Shown one piece after another: positions 1 through 8,911 of a stretch of DNA of 64,000 bases; position 1 is the stretch's first letter, and each line of letters opens with the position of its first letter. Source of the DNA: an uncultured Prevotellaceae bacterium (GTDB lineage Bacteria; Bacteroidota; Bacteroidia; Bacteroidales; Muribaculaceae); the NCBI GenBank assembly GCA_900318645.1, contig ONLH01000006.1, positions 22,977-86,976 on the forward strand, read 5' to 3'. Under the pieces are notes generated by a model. The model was not told the origin of the DNA. It saw only the letters and a list, made by a program, of their open reading frames with translations, and did not search any database. The position numbers and the translations under genes were made by a program.

Positions 1-283
1 GCAGGGCAATATAACCCTCGTAGTCTATCTTCTGCCCCGGATGGGCCACCGTATCGGCATAGTTGAGCTGTCCGAAACCGTTATGAAGGATTTTCATGCG
101 TGCCGTGATGCGTTCATTGCTGTCAATATATTGCCCATCCACCTGAATCCACACGATAGGCAGGTTGGTGGACGTCAACTGCACCTTCTTATTGTCGGGC
201 GCATAGTTATCCCACCACGATGAGGCACGTGCTGTCCCAGTCAGCATCAGCACCGCTACCACAAGCAATAACAATCGTCTCAT
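1..283 (-). CDS. Secreted CotH-like protein, N-terminal part only
   Basis: The reading frame is open from an ATG at 281-283 to the left edge, so only about 94 N-terminal residues are visible. Residues 1-20 form a signal peptide (two arginines, a Leu/Val-rich core, then a TARAS cleavage region). The mature part has a conserved look (NLPIVWIQVDGQ, then MKILHNG and HPGQKIDYEGYIAL). It resembles the start of Bacteroidales secreted CotH-kinase-family proteins, in which this region leads into a conserved RGNSS segment that would lie outside the window. The family call is recognition from memory and only moderate. That it is a real secreted-protein gene is well supported. No promoter box of the TAnnTTTG type is evident in the 150 bases upstream. 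Confidence 0.65.
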   Translation of the reverse strand, partial: MRRLLLLVVAVLMLTGTARASSWWDNYAPDNKKVQLTSTNLPIVWIQVDGQYIDSNERITARMKILHNGFGQLNYADTVAHPGQKIDYEGYIAL

Positions 284-435
284 TTCTCACACTTCAACAT
301 GAATGAAACTGCAGGGAAAATCTACTTATACCATACTGTATAACAACTATGACTACCTCAATTCCATGCACTCTCTCGTCACACAGTTCTATCATACCGC
401 TACAGAAAAACCTAATTATTGCAATCGCACTAATA

Positions 436-2112
436 TTAATAACGTGAGGTTACTCGTTGTTGGTTTTTAATCGCTTCGTAATCTATATTATTAAGAATCA
501 TTCTTTTGTTTATCTTATAACGATCATTGATAAAACTCTGTTCTGGATTAAATCTGTCTGTACTGATATCTGCTACATCTAACAAAAAATGAGACAAATC
601 GGATGTGATGATTGGTTTATCGGCTGATTCCTTAATTCTCTTTGCCTTTTCGCTATGCTTTTCACAGAAAAGTTGCGAAGTCCAAATGAATAGAGGCACT
701 TTGATTTGATATGTGGGATCAGAACGAAATGCCGCATTACCATGTCCCATATAGTCATCAATTTCAAAAACCTCTTCACCATGATCAGAAAAATAGACGA
801 TTAAACAATCTTTGTCCTCATTTGCTTTAATAATTTGATCAACTACATAGTCGTTATATAATGTCGCATTATCATAATGAGCCACAATATCTTTCTGCTC
901 TTCTGATATATTGGAGTAATCATTACGAGTGAAACACTTGAACTGTTCCGGGTATCGATCTGAATAAGTATAATGCTGCCCCTGTAAATGAAGTACAATT
1001 AATTGTGGCACGTCTTTATATTGTATTTCTTGAAGCATTTCTCCATCATATTGATAATTCTTTGTATTGCGATAATCAAACATTAACGATGACAACTTAG
1101 CATCGGTTAAGAATGTTAATCCATTGCCAACAAAGTACTGGTTGTCCAACATCACGGTGTTATAGCCGGCCACCTTAAAACAAACAGGGAATAATGGATC
1201 GGTAAAAAATATATCGGGTTGTTTATTAAGCGGGAAGAAAGAGCACATAACCATTTCTGTATGATCAGAATATGTTGCCACATCTTTATAAACAGTCAGG
1301 CTCCCATCAACAACTCGCTTGGCCAACAATGGATTGGTTTCTTTACTATAGCCATAGAGTGATGAGTGATATGACGAGAAACTTTCTCCAATAATAACGA
1401 TAATAGTACTTACAGAATTAGATGGCATAGATGCTTTCACCTTGCCATTATTATCTCTTAATGCAACAATCTGTTTATATTTATTTAAAAGAACCGTTGA
1501 AGAATAGGCGGTACGTGTAAAAGAATGAAGTTGAGGAATCGATCTTCCATTGTGATAGAACACATAATTTGCTATCGTCACTATATAAATTATGGCTCCA
1601 ATTAGTGACAATATCATAAAACCTATTGACACCGTTTTTCGATGAGCCAATTTTGATGCAATACCATTCAATAGCCAGATGAGTAATACAATTGCCAGGA
1701 CGGTGCAAAAAAGAAATTTAAATGTGACATAAGTAGAAAGAAATGACTTAGCTTCAGTTGATGTAGTCTGAGCCATGATATCTATTGCATCTTGAGCAAG
1801 TAAAAAGTTGAAATTCAAGTACAAAAAGATATCAACTACAAAAAGCAAAATATGCAGTGAAACAATGGCGACCAAAAAAACATGATGTAGATGTATTTTC
1901 TTGAGTAAGTGATATAGAATTCCCTCAATTAACGCAAATACAGCAGATACACCTACCGCACAACAGATATTGCCAAGTTCTCGATATTCTGGAATAAGCA
2001 GTAAAGAACTATTCGTTACTAAGTTTATCAAAAACAGAAATAGGACGGTTTTATTGCCCCATATTTTCAAGACGTAACGGAGTATAGATTGCACTTTCAA
2101 CATATTAATCAT
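436..2112 (-). CDS. Phosphoethanolamine transferase (EptA/sulfatase superfamily)
   Basis: An inner-membrane enzyme of 558 residues, expected to move phosphoethanolamine from phosphatidylethanolamine to lipid A or another surface glycan on the periplasmic face. Five hydrophobic helices occupy residues 20-185. The catalytic sulfatase-fold domain begins near residue 225 with IGESFSSYHSSLYGY, the metal-binding Glu (233) block of this family. Thr275 in SDHTEMVMC matches the position of the phospho-enzyme nucleophile. FSDHGEE (431-437) supplies the Asp/His metal ligands, and MGHG follows near 446-449. Family length is about 500-560, so it is complete. Start is the first of two in-frame ATGs three codons apart. 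The gene is visibly AT-rich compared with the GC-rich genes to its right (one line counted by hand gave 23 G+C of 60). It sits 300 bases downstream of a secreted phosphodiesterase-like gene on the same strand. Confidence 0.88.
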   Translation of the reverse strand: MINMLKVQSILRYVLKIWGNKTVLFLFLINLVTNSSLLLIPEYRELGNICCAVGVSAVFALIEGILYHLLKKIHLHHVFLVAIVSLHILLFVVDIFLYLNFNFLLAQDAIDIMAQTTSTEAKSFLSTYVTFKFLFCTVLAIVLLIWLLNGIASKLAHRKTVSIGFMILSLIGAIIYIVTIANYVFYHNGRSIPQLHSFTRTAYSSTVLLNKYKQIVALRDNNGKVKASMPSNSVSTIIVIIGESFSSYHSSLYGYSKETNPLLAKRVVDGSLTVYKDVATYSDHTEMVMCSFFPLNKQPDIFFTDPLFPVCFKVAGYNTVMLDNQYFVGNGLTFLTDAKLSSLMFDYRNTKNYQYDGEMLQEIQYKDVPQLIVLHLQGQHYTYSDRYPEQFKCFTRNDYSNISEEQKDIVAHYDNATLYNDYVVDQIIKANEDKDCLIVYFSDHGEEVFEIDDYMGHGNAAFRSDPTYQIKVPLFIWTSQLFCEKHSEKAKRIKESADKPIITSDLSHFLLDVADISTDRFNPEQSFINDRYKINKRMILNNIDYEAIKNQQRVTSRY

Positions 2113-2412
2113 CTATAAAAAAACACTTAGCATTTCTTTTAGAACAATCTATTGTTATATGATTAACATATATTTACAACGATAATTATATGTCAATGAA
2201 TTCACATCAACAATGATTCAAAGAAATTAATATTACTACTAACTGGACAAAATTAGTAATAAAAAACGTAAAAAGGTACTTTAGGACAATTCTAATTATA
2301 TCTTCTATTAAATAATATTTCTTGATTTTCTTGAGAATGAGCCATATACGATTTGGAAATAAGTTTATCAAATCTACGAAGGAGCTCAAATCTTTATTTT
2401 ACCCAAATGCTA
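2113..2412. other. AT-rich spacer between the PEA transferase and GDPD-like genes
   Basis: No convincing gene here. A 60-codon minus-strand open frame (2207-2389) has low-complexity, AT-driven composition and I do not accept it. On the minus strand a TAATTTTG box (2249-2256) fits the Bacteroidetes -7 consensus and could drive the phosphoethanolamine transferase with a leader of about 130 bases, but I see no good -33 TTTG partner. Confidence 0.4.
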
Positions 2413-3426
2413 CTAGATATGATTATTTGTAATGGTCACAATATTATTTTGACTAGCCCCTGAAGTAATCAGAAAGTCAAATCCGGCCTTAAACCACCGC
2501 CTTGCTTGATCCACTTTATTGAATGTCCATGACATGGTATAACAGCCAACGGAATGGGCCGCTTCAGCTAATGAGCGGAGGTTTTCATCTGTCGTGTCAC
2601 CACTTGTTGAAGAATAGTAAAAGATGATGTTGTTGCCATTCTTTTTATACGTTGCTGCTTTGTTTATAATATCTTCAGCACTGGTACATCTAATAATTGC
2701 ATTACAGGGAATCTCCCAATCCGTATACGCACCGCCCTGCAATTCATGAAAAACATATTGGCCCACTCCTAACGAATTCGCATATTGGCTTGCAGCTAAT
2801 CTAGATGCCTTGGTCATACCTTGCCCATCAACATGCAGAAGGCAATGGTGAAAATAGCATACATACCAAATAACATCAGACAATAAGGCGATAGGCTCAC
2901 CATAGGCTGTAATATTTCCATTACCATCCACTGTTGGGGCTGTCCAAGTGTAGTTTTCAACAAGATCCGTAGACGTTAAGCTCTGAATGTCTATAGTCTG
3001 CGGTGTTCTTGATACATCAGTTTTTCCGTACACTGTATAGCTATGATCAGCTCTAACATGCGAGCAAACAGGAACACCATCAGCACAATTGACTGCGTCC
3101 ACCTCAAAAAAGTTAAAGCCTTGACCAATTCCCTTGCGAAAGTAAGAGATAGTGTTTTCCTTAACTGCCTGAACAGAGCCATAAGCGTGACATATGCATT
3201 GTGGACGTCCAAGTTTCGAAGCTAAATCGACATCAATATCATTTCCAGTTGTATTATATATTTCTTCGCCTGACAGCAAGTGATTTATAAGAGCTGTCAC
3301 ATCTTTAATATCAGTTATTCCAGAACCATCCACATCACCGTAAATGGATTCAGATGCAAACGACTGAATAACTGAGAATAGCATACAACACAATAGTGCC
3401 GATAACTTATTGATTCTATTATCCAT
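2413..3426 (-). CDS. Secreted glycerophosphodiester phosphodiesterase-like protein with N-terminal dockerin-like repeat
   Basis: A 337-residue exported protein. Residues 1-25 are a signal peptide. Residues 29-53 (GDVDGSGITDIKDVTALINH) are a single dockerin type I-like calcium-binding repeat placed directly after the signal peptide. From residue 78 the sequence follows the GDPD TIM-barrel pattern: His80 in CHAYGS (usual HRG), ENT at 90-92, EVDA at 108-111 and DGVPVCSH ending at His123, which match the first catalytic His, Glu/Asp metal ligands and second His. The C-terminal barrel strands (YTMSWTFN, then FDFLITSG near 319-326) match the family ending. Known GDPDs split glycerophosphodiesters into glycerol-3-phosphate and an alcohol; the substrate here is unknown. 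The dockerin is normally C-terminal in this kind of protein, so its N-terminal position is odd. Composition is AT-rich like its neighbour. Confidence 0.75.
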   Translation of the reverse strand: MDNRINKLSALLCCMLFSVIQSFASESIYGDVDGSGITDIKDVTALINHLLSGEEIYNTTGNDIDVDLASKLGRPQCICHAYGSVQAVKENTISYFRKGIGQGFNFFEVDAVNCADGVPVCSHVRADHSYTVYGKTDVSRTPQTIDIQSLTSTDLVENYTWTAPTVDGNGNITAYGEPIALLSDVIWYVCYFHHCLLHVDGQGMTKASRLAASQYANSLGVGQYVFHELQGGAYTDWEIPCNAIIRCTSAEDIINKAATYKKNGNNIIFYYSSTSGDTTDENLRSLAEAAHSVGCYTMSWTFNKVDQARRWFKAGFDFLITSGASQNNIVTITNNHI

Positions 3427-3988
3427 AAAAATAAGTTCTTTTTTCGGCTGATTCCCTGAGGCCGGTTAACTTATATACAGAAAGCGGGAATCGCTTATTG
3501 TAACTTATCCCATATACAGGAAATCGCGTTGAACCTGTCAACTTAAAAACAAAAAACAACTTGACAATAAATTATTGCAGAACAGTAGAACCAACAAGAA
3601 GGACAAAACACAATGCCTGTTGTATTTCTACAATTGTTAGTTGCGTGTCGTCTGTTTTGTTTCTATGTAGACGTTACATTTGTGAGGCACCTGTAGTTAA
3701 GGATATCGTGACATACAAACGCTTTCAAATCACATATCAATAGCACATATAGTGTAATGATTCAGCAAAAATAACAAAAACTATGATATAACTATACAAT
3801 CTCAAGCCACACTTACTTACAATTAACATTCATTAATAGAAAAACACTGAAGTATCACGATAGTAGTTTGAAATATCCTCTCTGCGACAAATACCAGTAC
3901 CATAACGATTATACTATTCTTTACGGATAGGATAGAAACCAATTGAAAAAGAATAAGTTTGCTATTAATAAACCTTACCAACACAGAT
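3427..3988. other. AT-rich intergenic region, no gene seen
   Basis: This 560-base stretch lies between xerD (minus, ending at 3989) and the GDPD-like gene (minus, starting at 3426). It should hold the end of the xerD operon transcript and the promoter of the GDPD-like gene. I found no credible reading frame, no tRNA and no strong terminator. A plus-strand TACATTTG at 3675-3682 resembles a -7 box, but its TTTG partner is only 15 bases away and no plus-strand gene follows. Short similar segments (ATATACAG near 3473 and near 3512) recur without clear structure. Confidence 0.5.
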
Positions 3989-4903
3989 TTATATCATCTT
4001 GTTGCGGGGGTGGTGTTGGAGGATTTCGTCGCGGAGGCGGGTGCGGTCGATATGGACGTAGATTTCGGTGGTGGTGATGCTTTCGTGACCCAGCATCTGC
4101 TGGATGGCACGCAGGTTGGCTCCGCCTTCGAGCAGGTGGGTGGCAAAACTGTGGCGCAGAGTGTGAGGACTGATGACCTTGCGGATGCCGGCCATTTCGC
4201 ACAACTGCTTGACGATATGAAAAATCATCTGACGCGTCAACATCGCGCCACGACGGTTAAGGAAGAGGATGTCCTCACTGCCGCGTTTCGCCACCTGGTG
4301 GGAACGGGTTTGTTCCAAATATAAGGTAATCTGCTCAATAGCAACGGGCGAGATAGGCACCAGACGCTGCTTGTTGCCCTTACCCTGGATGACGACATAA
4401 CCTTCCTCGATAAAAAGCTGAGACAACTGTAATGTCACCAATTCACTCACACGCAAGCCACAGCCGTAGAGTGTTTCGATGATGGCACGGTTGCGTTGTC
4501 CCTCGGCCTTAGACATGTCGATGCAATCAATCATGCGGTCAATTTCCTCAACCGTCAATACCTCAGGCAAATGGCGACCTATCTTGGGCGTAAGCAGCAG
4601 TTCAGTGGGGTCATTATCCATGTAGCCCTCCATCCGCAGAAACTTATAGAAACCTTTCACGCCGCTGATGATACGCGCCTGGGAACGCGGCTGGATACCC
4701 ACATCCTGCAACGTACAGACAAAGCGTTCCAAATCATCGGTCGTGGCGTGCTCAATCCCCACACCAGCATCCGCGAAATAGCGAACGAGTTTGTCTACAT
4801 CGTCACTATAGGCCTGCGCGGTGTTGGCACTCATGCCTTTCTCCAGGGTCAAATGGCCCAGAAAACGCTGTTTCACATCACTGATGTCGGTAATGGGTCT
4901 CAT
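3989..4903 (-). CDS. xerD: Tyrosine recombinase XerD (chromosome dimer resolution type)
   Basis: A 304-residue site-specific tyrosine recombinase, the usual XerC/XerD length. Residues 8-100 are the SAM-like core-binding domain (FLGHLTLEKGMSANTAQAY). The catalytic domain has Arg151 (GCGLRVSEL), a Lys in the GKGNKQRLVP hairpin (about 174-177), His247/Arg250 in SPHTLRHSFATHLLEGG, His273 in LGHES, and the nucleophile Tyr282 in TTEIYVHID. All six catalytic positions are present. The ATG at 4901-4903 lies 26 bases inside the 3' end of the upstream serine hydrolase gene, so the two are probably translated from one transcript. Location at the end of a peptidoglycan-salvage-like operon is unusual for a Xer gene. 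A phage or transposon integrase is less likely because length and motifs fit housekeeping XerD and no mobile genes flank it. Confidence 0.88.
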   Translation of the reverse strand: MRPITDISDVKQRFLGHLTLEKGMSANTAQAYSDDVDKLVRYFADAGVGIEHATTDDLERFVCTLQDVGIQPRSQARIISGVKGFYKFLRMEGYMDNDPTELLLTPKIGRHLPEVLTVEEIDRMIDCIDMSKAEGQRNRAIIETLYGCGLRVSELVTLQLSQLFIEEGYVVIQGKGNKQRLVPISPVAIEQITLYLEQTRSHQVAKRGSEDILFLNRRGAMLTRQMIFHIVKQLCEMAGIRKVISPHTLRHSFATHLLEGGANLRAIQQMLGHESITTTEIYVHIDRTRLRDEILQHHPRNKMI

Positions 4904-6494
4904 AGGTTGGCAGTAGCGTACCTTTTATTGTATCGGTAATCAACGGGTCAAAGTTGTCGTTGGCATATACGGTCACATCCTCGTCGCCAAGTGCAATCCT
5001 CAAGCGACGGTTATCGCCGCCGTCAAGCCAGTCAAGTCGCAAGGCGAGCGTATCGCCCTGCCAAGCATAAGTTGCCGCACTGGTAAAAGGCCGACGTGTG
5101 CCTACCAGTTGTTCACGGCTCTCCATGATATAGATAGGCCGCTCGTCACTGGTGGTGAGGCGCCACTCGCCACAGGCGGCAACAGCCTGCAACGGGCCAC
5201 GCCAGTCATACATCTTGAAAATGCGGTCACTGCCCATGGGCGACACCTCTATCGTTTCCAAACCCAGCAGATTCTTTTCCAATGAGATTCGACCCTCAAA
5301 CAGTTGCCGTTCCATCGGGTGCATTGCCTCGCCTTGAGGCATATCTATCGCCAAGGAGACGGGCCCAACGTTAGTATCAGGCACATCACCACCGATGAGC
5401 GGATTCACCAGCTGGTAATAGATAGTATTCAACTCGTCACCATACTCTGCCGCCCTGCCATTGATAACAATCACCAGGTCCAGCTTGGGGACGACATAGA
5501 TGAGCTGTCCGCCGTAGCCTGCGGCAAAAAACGACTCGGCACGCGGATGCTGGATAGCCTTGGTCTGGTAACCATAGCCCAAGTAGTAGTCATCGGTATT
5601 ATAACCCGTGAACCATGAGCGGATGGTATGCCATGCCGAACGCAAAAACTTCAGGAAACGCTGCCACAACGACAGCTTGGGCTGTACCGCGTGAGACGTG
5701 CTGATGTACCGCTGCGTCATGTCATGTATCCACTGGCTACTCACCAATTGTCGTCCATTCCACTGGCCGCCGTTGAGCATCATTTGACCCAATTTGGCCT
5801 GGCTCTCGGTCTGCAGGCGCAGTCCCCACCCTGCTGCCTCAACACCATCAGGAGCCAATTCCCAATCGGTCTCGACAATGTGCATCGGGGTGAAGATGCG
5901 TTCTTTCACGTATTCCAGCAAAGGTTTCCCTGTGACTCGAGTGACAATCATCGCCAGAGCGTGGGTACACATCGAATCATAGTGGAAGACCTTGCCCACA
6001 TCATGAAAGTCACCCTGGAACCACTTCGTCAGCCAGTCCTCGTCACCCATGAAGATGCTCAGGTCCTCCAAGCGTCCCGACGCCATCATCAAGAGATTGC
6101 GTACGGTGAGGCTATCCAAGGCTGGTGAAAGCGTCGCCGGCATTTTGTCACGCAAATGCTTAGAAACTTTGTCATTGACCAAGAGCAGCCCGTCGTCCAC
6201 AGCGAGCCCCACAGCGAGGGCCGTCACCGTCTTGCTGGCGCTGTAGAGCGTGTGCAGGTCGGTGGCACGATAGGGGGTGGCATGCAGCTCACCGATGACC
6301 TTGCCATGACGCAACACCATCATGTGGTGGATATCCACATCGGGCAGAGTGGTTATCTTGTGATAAAAATGATTCAACAGCGCAGAATCCACACCCTCGG
6401 CCTCAGGCATGGAACGAGGCAATTCGCCCACCTGGGCAGACGAACTCAAGGCAAGAGCCAAAAACGCTATGAGAGCAACGCAGAAACGGGTCAT
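4878..6494 (-). CDS. Periplasmic serine hydrolase, class C beta-lactamase/AmiE-like (second of pair)
   Basis: A 538-residue secreted serine hydrolase of the MEROPS S12 beta-lactamase fold. The signal peptide covers residues 1-20 (hydrophobic core, cleavage before QVGELPRS). The nucleophile motif is S85-A-S-K88 in HTLYSASKTVTALAVG. The second motif is FHYDSMC, with YxS in place of the YxN of AmpC. The start ATG overlaps the stop of the upstream paralogue by four bases (ATGA), and xerD starts within its 3' end. The first 230 residues closely parallel the upstream gene (QVGxLPRS, HGKV, YSASKT, YDSMCT). A long insertion of about 60 residues follows the catalytic half. B. subtilis AmiE (YbbE), an N-acetylmuramyl-L-alanine amidase encoded beside NamZ, belongs to this fold, so a muropeptide amidase is a reasonable inference here. 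An esterase or DD-peptidase is the alternative. Confidence 0.82.
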   Translation of the reverse strand: MTRFCVALIAFLALALSSSAQVGELPRSMPEAEGVDSALLNHFYHKITTLPDVDIHHMMVLRHGKVIGELHATPYRATDLHTLYSASKTVTALAVGLAVDDGLLLVNDKVSKHLRDKMPATLSPALDSLTVRNLLMMASGRLEDLSIFMGDEDWLTKWFQGDFHDVGKVFHYDSMCTHALAMIVTRVTGKPLLEYVKERIFTPMHIVETDWELAPDGVEAAGWGLRLQTESQAKLGQMMLNGGQWNGRQLVSSQWIHDMTQRYISTSHAVQPKLSLWQRFLKFLRSAWHTIRSWFTGYNTDDYYLGYGYQTKAIQHPRAESFFAAGYGGQLIYVVPKLDLVIVINGRAAEYGDELNTIYYQLVNPLIGGDVPDTNVGPVSLAIDMPQGEAMHPMERQLFEGRISLEKNLLGLETIEVSPMGSDRIFKMYDWRGPLQAVAACGEWRLTTSDERPIYIMESREQLVGTRRPFTSAATYAWQGDTLALRLDWLDGGDNRRLRIALGDEDVTVYANDNFDPLITDTIKGTLLPTYETHYRHQ

Positions 6495-7996
6495 AGGATA
6501 GTAAACGGTATGGTCACTGGTTTAGCATTGGGGTAGGAGTCACGGATGGTCACCTCATGCTTGTCAAAGTCAAAGACGTAGGTCATACCGCTGATCCAGT
6601 CCACATAGTGCACACGCACCTCCAGTGCCACAGGCGACACCCAGGCATAGGCAGCCGCTGCAGTGAAGCCGTGTGTGAAACCTTTCATGCGGTTGATAGC
6701 ATTGATAGAGTAATAGGGATAGCCGTTTAGGGGGCTATAGCACCAAGTGCCGTAGCCTAAAACATACTTCTCGCTGTCCTCGGCCTCATAATCCACAGTC
6801 ATTGTATTGATAGCAGCACCAAACGACAGTTCCATCTGCCTTATGCTAAACTTGTTGGATGCCAATTGCAGTTTTTTGCTTTGGGACTTGCCTTTCTTGC
6901 CTTGAGGCAAAGCCAGCGATGCCTTGGCACAGAGACTGTCTAACTTCTTCTGCAACCTATTCTCGGGTTTCAACGGTGCGTTTTTCAAACCTGGCATCAG
7001 CTGGTTCCAGATGCAAGCCAGTTCCTCGTGGCCGTAGAGTTTCATGCCCAGGATAACCACGACAAGGTCTTCCTGCGGCACCACGACGGTATATTGTCCC
7101 ATTGCGCCATCGGCACGGAAGGAACCGGTCCACTTACTCTGCCACACTTGGTACCCGTAGCCCTGATTGCCGTCGGTAGCCGGCACGGTCTCCTTGGCTC
7201 CACCGTCAATGAGTCGTGAGCATGCATCGGTCACATAATTGGCACTGACAAGTTGTTCTCCGTTCCAGTTACCCTTATTCAACAGCAGCAGTCCTAGTTT
7301 GGCCATTGTCTCGGCTTGGACGCGCAAGCCCCAACCACCTGTGTTGATGCCATCGGGGCTGGTTTCCCAATCGGCTACGGTAATGTGCATGGGAGCAAAC
7401 AATTTCTTTTGGAGATACTCCAGCATGGTGTAACCCGTCACGCGCTGCACGATGGCACTAAGCATAAAGGTACACATTGAGTCATATTGGAACAGGCTAC
7501 CCGGCTTGTCATCAACAGGCTTAGCCAACCAGTCCTTGACCCAATCCATGCTATTGTTGCGCATCGTCCAGTCAGGTTTCACGCCAGATGCCATCATCAA
7601 CAGGTCACGTACGGTCATGTCGGCCATGTTGTCGCTGACGCGGTTGGTACGCTTGTCAGGGAAAAAGGTCATCACCCGATCGTCCAGGCGCAGCAGATTA
7701 TCGTCGATGGCGCAGCCCACTGCCAGCGAGGTGAACGTCTTGCTGGCCGAGTAGAGCGTGTGACTGTCCTCGGCGCGGAATGGTGCGGGATGCAGTTCGG
7801 CAACCACCTTGCCATGGCGCACGACCATCACGTGGTGGATGTCGCACTCGGGCAACGACATCAGGGAATCCATCATGTTAATGACCGCCTGGGTGCTGAT
7901 GCCCTCGGCTGCAGGCGTGCTGCGAGGCAGGTCGCCCACCTGTGCCGCCAGCAACAGCGGCAACAATGCCAGTAATAAAATCAGTTGACGTTTCAT
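6491..7996 (-). CDS. Periplasmic serine hydrolase, class C beta-lactamase/AmiE-like (first of pair)
   Basis: A 501-residue paralogue of the next gene downstream. Signal peptide 1-18 (Leu-rich, ending LLAAQ). Nucleophile motif S83-A-S-K86 in HTLYSASKTFTSLAVG, second motif QYDSMC, and a C-terminal half with a Lys/Ser-rich linker (KGKSQSKKLQ) leading into a small beta-rich domain of about 120 residues. ATGA overlaps couple it both to the WYL regulator upstream (7993-7996) and to the paralogue downstream (6491-6494). Two adjacent members of one hydrolase family in one operon suggest different substrates, for example different stem peptides. The substrate is inferred only from the neighbouring NamZ homologue. 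Confidence 0.82.
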   Translation of the reverse strand: MKRQLILLLALLPLLLAAQVGDLPRSTPAAEGISTQAVINMMDSLMSLPECDIHHVMVVRHGKVVAELHPAPFRAEDSHTLYSASKTFTSLAVGCAIDDNLLRLDDRVMTFFPDKRTNRVSDNMADMTVRDLLMMASGVKPDWTMRNNSMDWVKDWLAKPVDDKPGSLFQYDSMCTFMLSAIVQRVTGYTMLEYLQKKLFAPMHITVADWETSPDGINTGGWGLRVQAETMAKLGLLLLNKGNWNGEQLVSANYVTDACSRLIDGGAKETVPATDGNQGYGYQVWQSKWTGSFRADGAMGQYTVVVPQEDLVVVILGMKLYGHEELACIWNQLMPGLKNAPLKPENRLQKKLDSLCAKASLALPQGKKGKSQSKKLQLASNKFSIRQMELSFGAAINTMTVDYEAEDSEKYVLGYGTWCYSPLNGYPYYSINAINRMKGFTHGFTAAAAYAWVSPVALEVRVHYVDWISGMTYVFDFDKHEVTIRDSYPNAKPVTIPFTIL

Positions 7997-8901
7997 GACT
8001 CTACTGTTTGATAATGTTTTATTGCTCTCTCAAGCTCATCGCGGATGAGCAATTTCAGTTCCTTGGGCTCCAGCACCTCGATGGTGGCGCCGTGAGACAT
8101 GATTTCCTCTTTCAGGTCGTAGGTAATGCGCATCTTGTAGGTGAAGATGGAATAATCGTCATGTACCACCTCCTGTTGGGAACTGTGCAGCGGCAAGGCA
8201 CGGAAGTATTTTGCTTGGGTGGGCTCTACCCTCAGGACGATGCGCTTGGCACTGTTACGGTTGGTGATGATGCCGAAGCAATCCTTGAAAAACTCCGACG
8301 GGTTCACCTCCTCGGGCATGACAAACGTATCTTGCAGAATGTTCAAGCTACTGATGCGGTCAAGCGCATAGGTCTTGATCTGTTTGTCATTGACATTGAA
8401 ACCGATGACATACCACAGTTGCTTGAAGATCTTGACAAAGTAGGGTTCCAGCACAATGCCCTCGGTGGGCAAAGAACGGGTGTAGCTCTTGTAAGAAAAG
8501 CGGATGCGGCGGTTCTGCTTCATGGCATCAATAACCACTGGCAGATGCTCGCGAGCCGAAGGCACATTTTCAAGCATGATGCGGCCACTCACATCACGGG
8601 CATTGCTCAAAGTGCCGCTCATTGACACCGAGTCCACCACCCAAGACCGCAGACGCGCATTGTTCTCGCCGCCTGAGTCATCAATGTAGTATTCAAAGGT
8701 GGACTTGTCGCATTGGATATTGATATCAAACATCTCCTCCACCCCATCACGGTAGTGAAAGAAAGTGCGACGTGCCAACGGCTTTCCCTCGCTGATCTCG
8801 CTGCGTAGCCAAGCGGCATTCAGGTCCTTGAGCGTGATACGCCCATAGCGACTGATGGTGTCCACCAGCCACACGTAACGGTTAATCAGGTTACGAGCCA
8901 T
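7993..8901 (-). CDS. WYL-domain transcriptional regulator
   Basis: A 302-residue predicted DNA-binding regulator. The N-terminal 75 residues form a winged helix-turn-helix (INRYVWLVDTISRYGRITLK, then RRTFFHYRDGVEEMFDINI). The central part contains the WYL core near residue 165 (FKQLWYVIGFN, followed by IKTYALDRI), and a C-terminal extension follows (RVEPTQAKYFRALPL). WYL domains in this architecture usually bind a small ligand or nucleic acid and control adjacent genes. Its stop overlaps the start of the first serine hydrolase (ATGA), so it is made with the enzymes and may sense a cell-wall fragment. That ligand is a guess from context. The gap to the symporter upstream is filled by short TTAG repeats and shows no promoter. 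Confidence 0.87.
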   Translation of the reverse strand: MARNLINRYVWLVDTISRYGRITLKDLNAAWLRSEISEGKPLARRTFFHYRDGVEEMFDINIQCDKSTFEYYIDDSGGENNARLRSWVVDSVSMSGTLSNARDVSGRIMLENVPSAREHLPVVIDAMKQNRRIRFSYKSYTRSLPTEGIVLEPYFVKIFKQLWYVIGFNVNDKQIKTYALDRISSLNILQDTFVMPEEVNPSEFFKDCFGIITNRNSAKRIVLRVEPTQAKYFRALPLHSSQQEVVHDDYSIFTYKMRITYDLKEEIMSHGATIEVLEPKELKLLIRDELERAIKHYQTVES

Positions 8902-8911
8902 ACTTCTTTCA

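Noticed and set aside
2207-2389. 60-codon minus-strand open frame
   Set aside because: Ile/Leu/Lys-rich product expected from AT-rich DNA, with no homology or start signal.
3675-3682. Plus-strand TACATTTG resembling a -7 promoter box
   Set aside because: TTTG is only 15 bases away, and no plus-strand gene or structured RNA follows in the 560-base gap.
3989-4903. Integrase of a prophage or integrative element
   Set aside because: Size and motifs fit housekeeping XerD, it overlaps the gene before it, and no excision, replication or capsid genes or attachment repeats are present.
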